From Scatophagus argus (Eukaryota; Chordata; Actinopteri; Scatophagidae): a stretch of DNA of 64,000 nt. The DNA lies in contig NC_058496.1 in assembly GCF_020382885.2 (NCBI RefSeq), positions 7,060,501 through 7,124,500 on the forward strand, in the 5' to 3' direction. The first letter of the stretch is position 1; each line of letters opens with the position of its first letter. The notes under the pieces were generated by a model, which saw only the letters and a list, made by a program, of their open reading frames with translations, ran no database searches and was not told where the DNA came from. Shown piece after piece: positions 49,487 to 60,991 of the stretch. Made by a program: the position numbers and the translations under genes.

Positions 49487-50229
49487 GAACATGTTCAGGT
49501 GTCCTCTGCCAAGTGCTTTGAATATGACAATGGAGCTATAATTATTTTAATAACAATTGCAAAAATTGATCAGTTCATCATTCGGATCAATGGGATGATG
49601 CTTTACGTCACTTTAAGGGTTATAAAATTGGTAAGCAATGCTGACGTGATCCCGACAAAGAAAAAATATAGTAAAAAACAGTAAACAATGAGGGCCTCGT
49701 TGTCTGCCGAGATGTGATTTGATGGGAAACTCCAGAACGGATTCTCAATGGACCTCGTCGTGAGACTGCTGTTCCAGCTGCTGTTCAGAGGTCAAGAATG
49801 AGCTCACAATTCAAATGTGTTAATTGTTTTTATTTATTTATTTAGCTTGTTTCCTATCTGCATCCTTGGTCAGTACTACAAATATGCGTATCTATTGTTA
49901 AAAGAAGCATACTTACATACTTAAACTCTACAATTTCATTTGCATTAACCAAGTTGTGCGGTTTTTTATCGTGGTGATGTGCAGTCAGTGTAGTTTAAAG
50001 GCTACATGAGAACAAAAATGATCAAATACTCATATTGCCGAGTTTCTCATTTTGTCTTTATTGGCTGGTTTGAAACATTTTTAAACAAACAGTAAAGGGG
50101 CCTGTCTTGACAGGAACAGAGATAAACTGTATGCTTCCATGTAAACTGAGAATGACTTACTATAGCAAGAACTGAGTAAGTGATTTTCATTCCATTTCAA
50201 GCTGTAATTTCCATTTTATTTGTTTTCAG

Positions 50230-50351
50230 CAGCAGTAGCATGATGTCTGTCCCGGGGCTGATAGTCAGACTATTGAAGGGTGCCAGGTGTTTGGTCAGAG
50301 ACCAGACAGCCAGACACAGACGGATGCACGGTGATAATGCACCGAGGGATG
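50230..50351 (+). other. Orphan exon-like segment
   Basis: The segment is preceded by a strong polypyrimidine tract and acceptor (TTTATTTGTTTTCAG) and ends in a usable donor (GATG|GTAAATG). It has an open plus-strand frame and is more GC-rich than its flanks. It could be a 5' noncoding or alternative first exon of thbs4, since an acceptor-like TCCCATCCTGTAG precedes the thbs4 ATG, or an unrelated transcript. No family was recognised. Confidence 0.25.
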
Positions 50352-51045
50352 GTAAATGTCTCTCGTTGGCTTGCACCAGCAGCTGAGATGTTGAAATCTA
50401 CTTGAGGTTAGTAGAGAAAGCTTTGAGATGAGTACCAGACGTGTATCGTGAAATGTTTCCAGGGTCCCAAGTCAGGCCTCTTTGTCCTTCCTTTCCCACA
50501 TTCTCAAACAAATGAAATTAAGAAAAGGTTTGCAGAGGCATCGAGAACACGTTGAATTGAATTGAAAACAGCTGGCATACAGTTATACAGTTTAACTGGC
50601 TAACTGAAGATGAGCTAGGAAATCAACGTCGATGAAACAGATTCATGATGTTTGTGATAAACAGTGACCAGCTGGAATCAGGTTTTCCTCCTCCTAAGAC
50701 CCCAGACATTTTTTTTTGAGTTGACTGACTTTATCCAGGTGGATTTAGAGTAATTTTTATGGTTTTATATTACAAATCCTCAAGACGCAAAGGCTCAAGT
50801 ATCAATCAAAATTGGGTCATAAATACATAAATACATTTTTTAGAATAAAAATACTATGCGTAATGCCTTATTTTTTTTATTTTCTAGCATGTACTTGTAT
50901 GAGTACTTCTAAAGATATGCAATGTACTGACAAACTTACCACTTTCTAACAAACTAAAGTAGCCAGGGGACACTCCCTCAAACTGAAAATAGTCCCTACT
51001 CTGTGCCACTTTCGCAACCCGAGAGACAGAGACCCTCCCCTTTGC

Positions 51046-51053
51046 TTTAAAAG
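51046..51053 (+). promoter_or_regulatory. thbs4: TATA-like element of thbs4
   Basis: TTTAAAAG follows a C-rich block (CCCTCCCCTTTG). Initiation about 30 nt downstream would leave a 5' UTR of about 165 nt. Position only; no other support. Confidence 0.3.
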
Positions 51054-51246
51054 GTGTGGCTGTGGCAACAAGACCATCTCACCTCTGCTAAGATTTTGCT
51101 TCAACATCTGGATTTGTCCATCATTCTTTTGGACCATTAAATTAGGTGATTAACCTGTGATACTCCTCATTGATCCACAAGAGGAAACTTGGTTCTTTTT
51201 TGAGGAGCACAGCTGGTCCTGAGGTGTGTCCCATCCTGTAGCACCG

Positions 51247-54200
51247 ATGAAGGGTGTGTGGGCCGGAGCAGCAGCTCTGTCTCTGGTGCTGCAACAGCTG
51301 GTGCTCACTGTCACAGCTCAAGGCATTGGTAAGTACTCTCCACATCAGCACATGTTAATACATGCTCTTTACAAGTAGGTCTTCCTCAAAGGCTGTCTTT
51401 TTCATTTATGAATTTCTAACAATGCATTTTGACTGGTCCTACAACTTCTAATCTGCAGCGAGCCCCAAAACAACAAAGGTGTTTGGTTGGCCTGAAGCTG
51501 GCTTTTTTTTTTGGTAGCTTGTTGATGTCTTGAATGTGGTAACAGCCTGATCTAAACAAGGCCAGTCTTAGATGGTGAAACCACACCAACAGCCATCTGA
51601 AAAAGTGCATGCGCAAAACGTTGTTTTGACTGGAATCTACACGCAAATGTTTCCATACAATTTCCTGTTACTTTGTAGTATTCTCGACTTCAGCCAATGG
51701 GCTGTGTGTAAGCGTTATTGTGTACATGTGTGAATGTGTCTGTGCATGTGGGTGTGAGGCAGTGGGTTCGTTCCACTGGAGAGAGTTTACTGCTACTCTC
51801 TTCTGCAGCTCCAGTCTGGCACTCTATAAATCACAGCAGGATGCGAACATGAATGTGCACTTACACACACACACATGCACATACAGATGCACTGTCACAC
51901 ACAATAAAGCACCGTGGCACACTGACTCAGCAGCAGCAATCCACAGTACAGTGTGTGCCACAGCCATCAAGACAAAAACTGCAGCAATACTGACCATAAA
52001 CAAAGTCCAGATGAAGTGCTTTCACTTGGTGTGCTGCTGATCTCCAAATCTCCCTGCACACTGTTGACTGACCACTGTTCTGTATGTTTTCCTATTTGCC
52101 CGTGTGAATCCATGCCTTTTCTCTGGACTTTTTGTCAGAATTATGCTACAGCAACATAAAGCACCTTTTTACCGGTCCTCTCCTGTGTTAGTCTATGACC
52201 TACTGGCCTCACCAGACTGCCTGCCAGACTTGCTCCAAGGAAGCCTGAAGAACAAAGGGCGAGATGAGGCTTTCCTCCTCTCTTCATTCAGGATCCAAAA
52301 CAAAGCCCCCACCTCTCTCTTCAGTGTCATCAACCCCACAGACAACAGCAAGTACCTGGAGCTCACCGTGCAGGCCAAACTGAGCAAGAGTGAGTTCAAG
52401 TACTCACACATAGTAACAGAGACAACAACCTAATCAGTCTGCTTTATCACTTATCTGTTTTAACTGCTGCCTCTCTGTCTTTCATTCTCTTCACCTCTAG
52501 TGACCCTTCGTTACCAGAAGACTGATGGCAGATTTGGCACGACCAGTTTCAACCATCCCTCCCTGGCAGATGGTCAAGATCACCATGTCATACTACATGC
52601 CAGAGGCTTACAGCACGGTCCACCTCGCCTCAACATCTATATAGACTGCAGACTGACACACACTTTGGATGATCTGCCAGCTGCATTTGGGTCTCTCCCT
52701 CAGGGTCCCAACAAGGTGGCACTTAGGACCCTGCAGTCGGGTCGACAGGTGAAAATGATGTTTAGGGTTGAGAGTAAATTATACATTTTGACACAAATAT
52801 AATATGACTACTGCAGTGCAACAACTTACATTGTGAACAATACATAACAAGACAGTCTGTGAGTGCTGGAAATTTGATCAAATTTTCTTCTGTTCCTCTT
52901 TCAGGATAAACTGACAGACTTGAAGCTGGTGATAGAGGACACCATAGACAATGTGGCCACTCTGCAGGCCTGTAGCATGGGTCAGGGTGAATCCCTGCAG
53001 CTGCTGGGTGAGAACCTGATCTGCACATGCAGTCATTTTAAATCAAATCTGGCGGATGTGTGGTGTATCTGATGTTCTATTTCCAATTTGTGAAATTCCT
53101 CCCAGGTATCCAGGGAGGAAGGACGGTACACGACCAGGCCACCATGCTGGAGCTGAGGAGCATGTTATCTGAGATGAAGGAGCTGCTCCTCCAGCAGGTA
53201 ACAGCAGCTGGTCTTTGATCTGGTCTTGTGTGTCCCACAGGGGTAGCTCCTGATGGAAGACTGAAATTGTTCAAAATGATTTGGAACATCAATAAAAGCA
53301 CCACAGCACAGCATTTCAACATAGAGCTATAATAAACTGTCCAATAATTTGATGATGTTGTTTTACTCCCTTTATGATTCTTTTTTTGATGCTAGGATTT
53401 AATATTGATGGATAAAATTGAAGAAAAGAGTTTATAGAGCTCTGGTTTGCAGAAAATGTCCCTGGCTGTTTCGAAGAGTTACCTGCTTTCGAAAGTGGAG
53501 GAATGTGGGCTGATTCACAACTGTTTGGAATTTCCTTTTTCTTCGGGATGAGAAGAAAATAAATTTGGCAATTTGTTGTGAAAAGTGAGAATCCAGATTG
53601 TGAGGAACTGAGCTTTTTTTTTTTTTTTTATTTTGGAGTGCTCTTGTTTCAAATGAAAAGAGGATGGTTTCAGATGATCATTTAAAGCGGAAGATTTGTT
53701 GGAAGATAAGGCATCAAACAGGGAGCCTGAGGCAATGAAATGCTCGTTATATAGTTCAGTCTTGTTAGACAGACTGAGAGAATCCTTCATGTGAGGAAAC
53801 AGATCTCTGCAGACACACATTTTATTGCTTTTCAAAGCTTCTCGATCTTATTCAGATTTTCTCTAGTTAAAATACCCCTGTTTGCTATGTAAAGTGATAC
53901 CACAGCTACCCAAGCTGCACAGTTTAGTCTGACTAACAGTTGTACACTCTGTTTTTTTTCTGGTTAAGATTAAGGAGACGACTTTTCTGAGGAACACCAT
54001 CACAGAATGTCTGCCCTGTGGTAAGCAGTGCAAAAGCTGTGATCTATGAAACTATGATTTTCCTTTACACTGTGTTTAAACACTACTGACACAGTGACAT
54101 TTCGACATGGAGCCTCTCATATTTGTTTATGTGTCCCCACAGGTCTTGGAGGCAGTCCAACCAACTCACGTCCTGCTCCAAGTCCTGGGAATGTTCTCCT

Positions 54201-57200
54201 GCAGCCTCATCCTCTGACTCAGTGCCCACCCGGGACCTGTTTCAGACAGAACATGTGCATACCTGCACAGTCGGGGGGTTTTCATTGTGCCCCCTGTCCT
54301 GATGGATTTACAGGAGATGGGATCCACTGTGATGACGTAGATGAAGTAGGGATTCTATATTCCGTAGTGTGCTTCTGTCTCTGCAGCCAGCAGATGAAAG
54401 TAACATTTGTTCGCATTTGTTCTTCTATTTTTTGTGTTTTAGTGCCAGTTCAATCCGTGTTTCCCTGGTGTCCCGTGTGTGAACACCGCTCCTGGTTTTC
54501 GCTGCGGGCAATGCCCTCTGGGATACACCGGACCAGAGATAACTGGAGTGGGAGTATCTTATGCTAAGTCACACAAACAGGTACCACAACAAAAACAATA
54601 ACTTGGATATAAGACATGAAATCTGTTTGACTCATCTGTTGCCTGTTTACAGGAAATGAATCCTTTTTTTTATGCACTGAGTTTCCTCTGTTCTTCCCAG
54701 GTGTGTGAGGATATAGATGAGTGTCTGGGCCCACCTGAGAATGGAGGTTGCACTGCCAACTCGCACTGCTACAACACTATAGTAAGACCACTGGGGCTGC
54801 CGTATGGTTATCATCACACTCTCTGGTAGCAGGATGCACTGACCTGTTTGTGACCCTGTACCATCTTCACCAGGGCTCCTTCCGCTGTGGAGAGTGTAAA
54901 ACTGGCTTCACAGGTGACCAGGTGAGAGGCTGCCATGGTACCAGGCTTTGCCCCAACGGCCAACCTAACCCCTGTGACATCAATGCCGAGTGTGTCGTGG
55001 AGAGAGACGGCAGCATCAGCTGTGTGGTAAGAATGTGACGTCATTCAGCTTGATGAACACTTGTGATCATAAGTGCGTCTCACTCACTCACCCTCATTTG
55101 GAAATTTGCAAAAACATGTCACGCTATGCCTTTTCTTTCTTGCATATGTGTTAGTGTGGTGTTGGTTGGGCAGGTAATGGCTACATGTGTGGAAAGGACA
55201 CAGATATCGACGCCTATCCTGACAGCAAGCTCAAGTGCATAGACAACAACTGTAACCAGGTATTCATGTGTACACCCACTACCCTCTCTTGCGTTTAATT
55301 CACGCTAGCATTAAATATTAATTGTGGGTGTGTTTTGCTGTGTGGTTTTCAGGATAACTGTGTGTTCGTGCCGAACTCTGGTCAAGAGGATGCGGACAGG
55401 GACGGGATGGGTGATGCCTGTGATGATGATGCAGACAGTGATGGCATTATTAACATTGATGTAGGTACCTTGTAGTTCCACAGGCCCAGCACACAATGCG
55501 CGCTCACAGATTTTTTGGTGGGCTCTAACTTTCTGTTAAGAGTAATTTATCTATCACTGAGCCCATCCACTATACAGAAAACCTCACTTGTCTGCCCCAG
55601 GACAATTGCTGGCTTGTTCCTAATGTGGACCAAAGGAACAGTGATCAGGATCTCCATGGTGACGCCTGTGACAACTGCAGAACAGTCGATAATCCCTCAC
55701 AGAGGGATACCGATCAGGATGGGCTGGGAGACGAATGCGATGATGATATGGACGGGGACGGTAAGGGTGTTTGTTATTATTTAAAGGTCAATTTATTGTT
55801 ATAGTCACATAGTTTTGTGATTCCTACGCATGACTGGGTGTAATTTGAAGGACAGAGCACAATTTTTGTAAATGGTCATTGTGGCTAGAAAGGTCAAATG
55901 GTCATTACTGTGAGAGGTGTAATGACTGAACCATTACTGCTTTTATCGCGTCAATTAGAGGTAGTAAAGTAAGGAACATAGTGTGAAACTTGATGGCTGA
56001 TAATTGTATTAAAATACCAACGTGTCTTTGAGGATTATCCAAACCAGACTATTTTGGACCAGACTGTTGAGACAAGAATACAACCTTTACAATCCTGTTA
56101 GGTGGAAAGTGGCACAACTGGCAGCACTTTATCTATTCATAACATACTCCTGGTCTTTTTTTTACCTCTGTTTCCAATTCACATCCTTCACCAATTAGAT
56201 CATTGGCTTTCAGGGAAATAACTAAAAACAAACCTTTAAAACCCCATTAGAAAAGTAGTGTTAAATGTTAAATGTTCCAACTGGAGCCATAAGTTCTGTT
56301 TCACAAACTGTTCTCACATACTTCACTTGATTACCCTTGTTGCAATGGCTCATATGTTCCATTGGAAACACAGTTTTAACTTCTTGCCTTTGTGTTCTCC
56401 CCGCATGTTTACTGTGATGTGCTTACGCACGTTGCATGCTTAGACTCCGTTTAGTGACCCATGTCCATTGGTTTTGGCAGATTACCAACCTCTTGGTTAT
56501 GTCTTTAACTCCAAGGCTGGATTGCTAAGGGCTTGGTCATGTCTGTCTCTTCTCTAAAAGCATTTTTCCATGGTAAACGTCTGCCAGGCATTGAAGGCCG
56601 CTGGAAACTATTTCCCCTCCGTCTTTAACAAACACTGCCATCTGGTGATGCATTTGAACGGCTATGCCGGTGGGCTGCGATCTGTCAATGCTTTTTTTTT
56701 TTTTTAAATTTCTTGTCTGTGCTTTTACGCATGACACAGAAGTTAAAGTGCTGAGCTGTCTATCCTGTTCTCAGGCTTGAAAAATATTCTTGACAACTGC
56801 CAGCGAGTCCCCAACCCAGATCAAAAAGACAGAGACAACGATGGGGTGGGAGATGCCTGTGACAGCTGTCCTGATACGGTCAACCCTAACCAGGTAACAC
56901 ACCAAACAAACAACAACCTGAACATGATACATCTGCTGCCATAACGCCAACCCGACAGTTTGTTTTCCCTGCCTGCAGTCGGACTCAGATGATGACCTTG
57001 TAGGAGACACCTGTGACGACAACATAGACAGGTACTGTCACGATCTGTGGTATAAATGTACAAAAAAGGATTTACAATGTTTTGCCATTTTGCTTTACCT
57101 GCCCTGCCTCCTCTTTGTCAGTGACGGTGACGGCCACCAGAACACAAAGGACAACTGTCCTACAGTCATCAACTCCTCTCAGCTGGACACTGACAAAGAT

Positions 57201-58934
57201 GGAATGGTTTTAAACTAATCTACTTCTTCATGCTTTGCCTAAATAATTCAGCGCATCATAATTTGACAAAGAAACGGCTCCTCGTTTACACTCATCCGAA
57301 TGTGCTGTTTTATCTCAATAGGGAGATGAATGCGATGATGATGATGATAACGATGGCATTCTGGATGATGATGACAACTGTAGACTAGTTGCCAACGCAG
57401 ATCAAAAGGACTCGGACAGTTAGTATTGTTTCGTGTTTGTTCCCTGGGGTGCACAAGTATGTGTTTCTGCCGTGTGGTTCCTAAGTGGTGTCCTTGTATT
57501 TCAGACAACAAAGTTGGAGATGCATGTGAGGGAGACTTTGACAAAGACAGCATCATAGACAGGATTGACCACTGCCCAGAGAACGCTGAGATCACCCTGA
57601 CTGACTTCAGAGCCTATCAGACCGTAGTGCTGGACCCAGAGGGGGACTCTCAGATTGACCCCAACTGGGTTGTCCTCAATCAGGTACACAGTAGCCAAAG
57701 TTTAACTCCCATCATCTTAGCTCTTACAGTTTCAATCAGTCTTTGTGTATAAATCAAACCTAAAGTAAAATTCAACTTTAAACAAGATAAAACTGTGATT
57801 GTTTTGTTGATCTTCAGCAACAAATCCTGTAAAAGTACAAACAAAGTGAGGATCTTTTGTCCCCACAGGGCATGGAGATAGTTCAGACCATGAATTCTGA
57901 CCCTGGCCTTGCTGTAGGTGAGCAGACAACACCTTCACACTGTCTTACCGTCTTGTTTGTTTTAACAACAGAACATTTTCTGACTTCTTCGCTTCATGTT
58001 GTGTATTTCTTCTCCACTGTCGACATCTGCAGGCTACACAGCGTTCAGTGGGGTTGACTTCGAGGGAACGTTCCACGTGAACACGGTGACCGATGATGAC
58101 TATGCTGGCTTCATCTTCGGCTACCAGGACTCCTCCTCCTTCTACGTGGTGATGTGGAAACAGACAGAACAAACATACTGGCAGGCTGCGCCCTTCAGAG
58201 CTGTTGCCGAGCCGGGAATACAACTCAAGGTAAATGGCTGTATTTTATCCAAAACCCATCACTCACCCGGCAGTGTCAGCGAGATGCCGTGCGAGGTGCC
58301 TACCTGATCATCAGGAGCATTTAGATTTGCATGTGTGCCCACTTTCATCATCTGTCGTCACTCCCGGTTTGCCTTCTGCTACGTTGCTTTTTGTCACTAG
58401 GTCGTGAAGTCCAAGACCGGTCCTGGTGAGTATCTGAGGAACTCCCTTTGGCACACTGGAGACACCGCCGAGCAGGTCCGTCTCCTGTGGAAGGACCCCA
58501 GGAACGTCGGCTGGAAGGACAAGGTCTCCTACCGCTGGTTCCTCCAGCACAGACCACAGATTGGATACATCAGGTACAAACAGACACACACCAACTCATG
58601 GAGACTTTCACACTCACACCGTGTGAACTGACTAGTTTCACGTCACTTGTGAACCAGGGCTCGCTTCTTTGAGGGTTCTAACCTGGTGGCGGACACGGGG
58701 GTGATAATTGACACCAGCATGAGAGGCGGTAGGCTGGGCGTGTTCTGCTTCTCTCAGGAAAATATAATCTGGTCCAATCTGAAGTACCGCTGCAACGGTG
58801 AGTGTCTGTAAGTTAAATGCAGTCCAGTCAGCTACATGATTGTAAGTATGCTGATAAGTTGCTTTTTCTTTCTCATCCTCGCAGACACCATCCCTGCTGA
58901 CTACCAGGATCTCAGTGACCAGAACACACAGTGA
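51247..58934 (+). CDS. thbs4: Thrombospondin-4
   Basis: Secreted pentameric, calcium-binding matricellular glycoprotein of muscle, tendon and nervous tissue. Coding exons: 51247-51328, 52192-52389, 52501-52748, 52905-53007, 53106-53197, 53969-54020, 54143-54345, 54443-54580, 54701-54781, 54874-55026, 55155-55259, 55353-55460, 55601-55760, 56775-56893, 56979-57031, 57122-57206, 57322-57418, 57505-57683, 57869-57917, 58033-58229, 58401-58573, 58658-58797, 58885-58934 (TGA). All phases join to 954 aa (human 961). Residues 1-24 are a signal peptide. Next come an N-terminal laminin-G-like domain, a coiled coil (about 211-258) ending TECLPCG with the interchain cysteines, four EGF-like domains (for example [17 protein letters not shown]), Asp-rich type III repeats ([17 protein letters not shown]) and the highly conserved L-lectin-like C-domain ([20 protein letters not shown]). 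The exon 16 donor (GTTTTA at 57207) is non-consensus. The type III repeat in exon 17 is shorter than in human. Confidence 0.97.
51329..52191 (+). other. thbs4 intron 1
   Basis: An 863-bp intron separating the signal-peptide exon from the laminin-G-like exons. Apart from short CA runs near 51865-51902 I see nothing functional in it. The acceptor CCTCTCCTGTGTTAG ends at 52191. Confidence 0.8.
53198..53968 (+). other. thbs4 intron 5
   Basis: A 771-bp intron within the coiled-coil coding region. It contains a T12 run near 53615. No exon or repeat family was recognised. Confidence 0.8.
55761..56774 (+). other. thbs4 intron 13
   Basis: A 1.0-kb intron between type III repeat exons, the largest in thbs4. 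It is AT-rich and no other feature is seen. Confidence 0.8.
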
Positions 58935-58978
58935 AGCGATCCATCAGGGAAACGACTTGTAGCCGTGTTGAATACATG

Positions 58979-58984
58979 AATAAA
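58979..58984 (+). terminator. thbs4 poly(A) signal (proximal)
   Basis: AATAAA 45 nt after the thbs4 stop. Further copies lie at 59182-59187 and 59282-59287, so alternative 3' UTRs of about 70, 270 and 370 nt are possible. Confidence 0.55.
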
Positions 58985-59313
58985 AGGAGCAGAGCTTCAC
59001 TGCTGAGAACAAAGAGGTAGAGAACGCGAGTTAGAGTTGGAAAAATGTATGTGAGAGGTAACATGATGGACAGTTTTGGTGATGAGTGAGAGGATCTTAG
59101 GGAAGCATAACATTGGGCATTATATACTTTAATTCAGTTTAACTGAAGCCAGTACATTTATGAATGCAATACTGTTTTAACAATAAAATCCTAAGCATTT
59201 TACAAAATCAAAGCTATCTCATTTTTTTAACATGAGGTTATTGTATGTCATTTGTCCTTATGGAGGAAAACTTAATCTGCAAATAAAGACAGCACATGTC
59301 ATTCAATGGAAGT

Positions 59314-59319
59314 TTTATT
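59314..59319 (-). terminator. serinc5 poly(A) signal (candidate)
   Basis: Minus-strand AATAAA (plus-strand TTTATT) that would end a serinc5 3' UTR of about 1.7 kb. It lies 27 bp from the last plus-strand thbs4 signal. Confidence 0.45.
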
Positions 59320-60991
59320 AAAGAGTTTGAACAATGTGAACTTCAGTGACACCCACGTCTCTGCATTTCAAACATACTACTTGTTCAAAAAATGTTCATA
59401 TGTTATGGTAGTACACAGCCTTCACAGTGGGTCTTATCGTCAAATTTAAGATGTTTTTTGTAGCTTGGTATCAAAGCTGTTGAGCACCATTTGTACATTC
59501 ATACCAATAGTGAAAATGAAGCAATGTTTCCCATAACTGTAAGACACAATTCGCAGGTATATAAAGCATCATTCAAATGAAATCTTCCACAGGTCACAGA
59601 ACTTTAACCAAATCATACACATAACTTATAATAAAACATATTAGGAATACACTCAGACAAAAGGAGAACGTACTGATTTATTGATGATGAATGAGAAACA
59701 AATGACTTTCAGCTGACAATGTGCAATATGTTGTATTTTTTTACAAAAGAAAGTAGTTACATAAGTAACAAACAGGTGAAGGTCTTTGTGTGAATTTTAA
59801 TCCGGCAGTAAATTCAACATCCAGTGTTGAATAATTCACTAATAAAAGCATTCATGCTACCTTATTCTGACCACCATTATGAGCTAAGACGAGTAACAAA
59901 GATGAGGCAAAAAGCCTTTATAACTGTACAGAAAACAGCTGATTTATGTGTCTCTGCATGCAAACACTTAATGTTCCCAACTGACCAAACAGTAGTCTGT
60001 TGTCTTCTACCTTTGGCAAAAGTTTCCCATCTGTGTCACTGCAGCTCTTCCAGAGAGGCGGCACTCCACTAACGTCACTGTTACGTAAGGCAGGTTGATT
60101 TGAAGAGCACTGCCCTGCACAACAATGACAGTGTCTGGAAATGTTGTACAAATGACAAGGAATTTCCCAAGAAAAGATCTGGCTCAAAGGGAGCACTGGC
60201 ATTAATAAAGTCTGAAACAATATGCTTGTGATCCAAGTGGAAACTTCACAACACTGAGTGTCTGTAACATCGAAAAGAAAGAGCTTGTTCTGTTGCATAG
60301 AAAACGTCTACAAAAGGGCGCAACATAACAAAGCATAAACATACACATCTTACATTTCAGCCTGAGAGATGAGTTTTTAAACAAAGCTAGGGACAAATCT
60401 AATTCAATTTACACCACATTCACTCACGAAATGATTACTTAAGACATACTTAAATAAATACAATTTCTCCTGTAATATCTCTAACCTGAAATAAATTTGT
60501 CCCCAAACTTCGCTACAACTTTATGGTCCAACTGTAAAGAACTGAGATGACTTGTTGAGATTAACAACAATAATCCAAGAAAAACTGACACATGCAGGAA
60601 ACACTTAAAAGTATGCTTTCAAATCTGAAATTATCAAGGAATCTATGTGGGTGTGATACTTCAAATTTCACAATGTAACCACGATTCTTCATGTAATTAC
60701 AAACCTGTAAGTAACATAAAACTCCAGAAATAAGTGGTAGTAAAAGGTAACACAATTACCATCAGGGTATTAACAGCTTAACATTGGAAAACAAAAGTAA
60801 AAGACACACTAGCATATAGAACAAAAGGCAACAGATAATCCTCCATTTCGAACGCTGAGAGTAGTGTAGGGTTGTGTTTCAAGGTAAGGAGGGGTGGGGG
60901 TGGGGGGGTTGTGGTGGTCCCTTGGCTCAGCGTAAGAGCTTCTGTCTGGCCACATCCCAAGAATCAGGGTAGCCTGACAGTGATGTGCGTG

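Larger units (their letters stand above)
49398..51246. other. Head-to-head intergenic region mtx3 / thbs4
   Basis: Holds the mtx3 promoter on the left and the thbs4 promoter on the right. A TATA-like TTTAAAAG lies at 51046-51053, about 195 bp before the thbs4 ATG. An exon-like segment with good splice borders lies at 50230-50351. The rest is AT-rich with no gene seen. Confidence 0.5.
58935..60991. other. Convergent 3' region thbs4 / serinc5
   Basis: The thbs4 3' UTR runs to about 59300 on the plus strand. The remainder, about 59300-60991, is best read as the minus-strand 3' UTR of serinc5. No coding exon or repeat family is seen in it. Confidence 0.55.
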
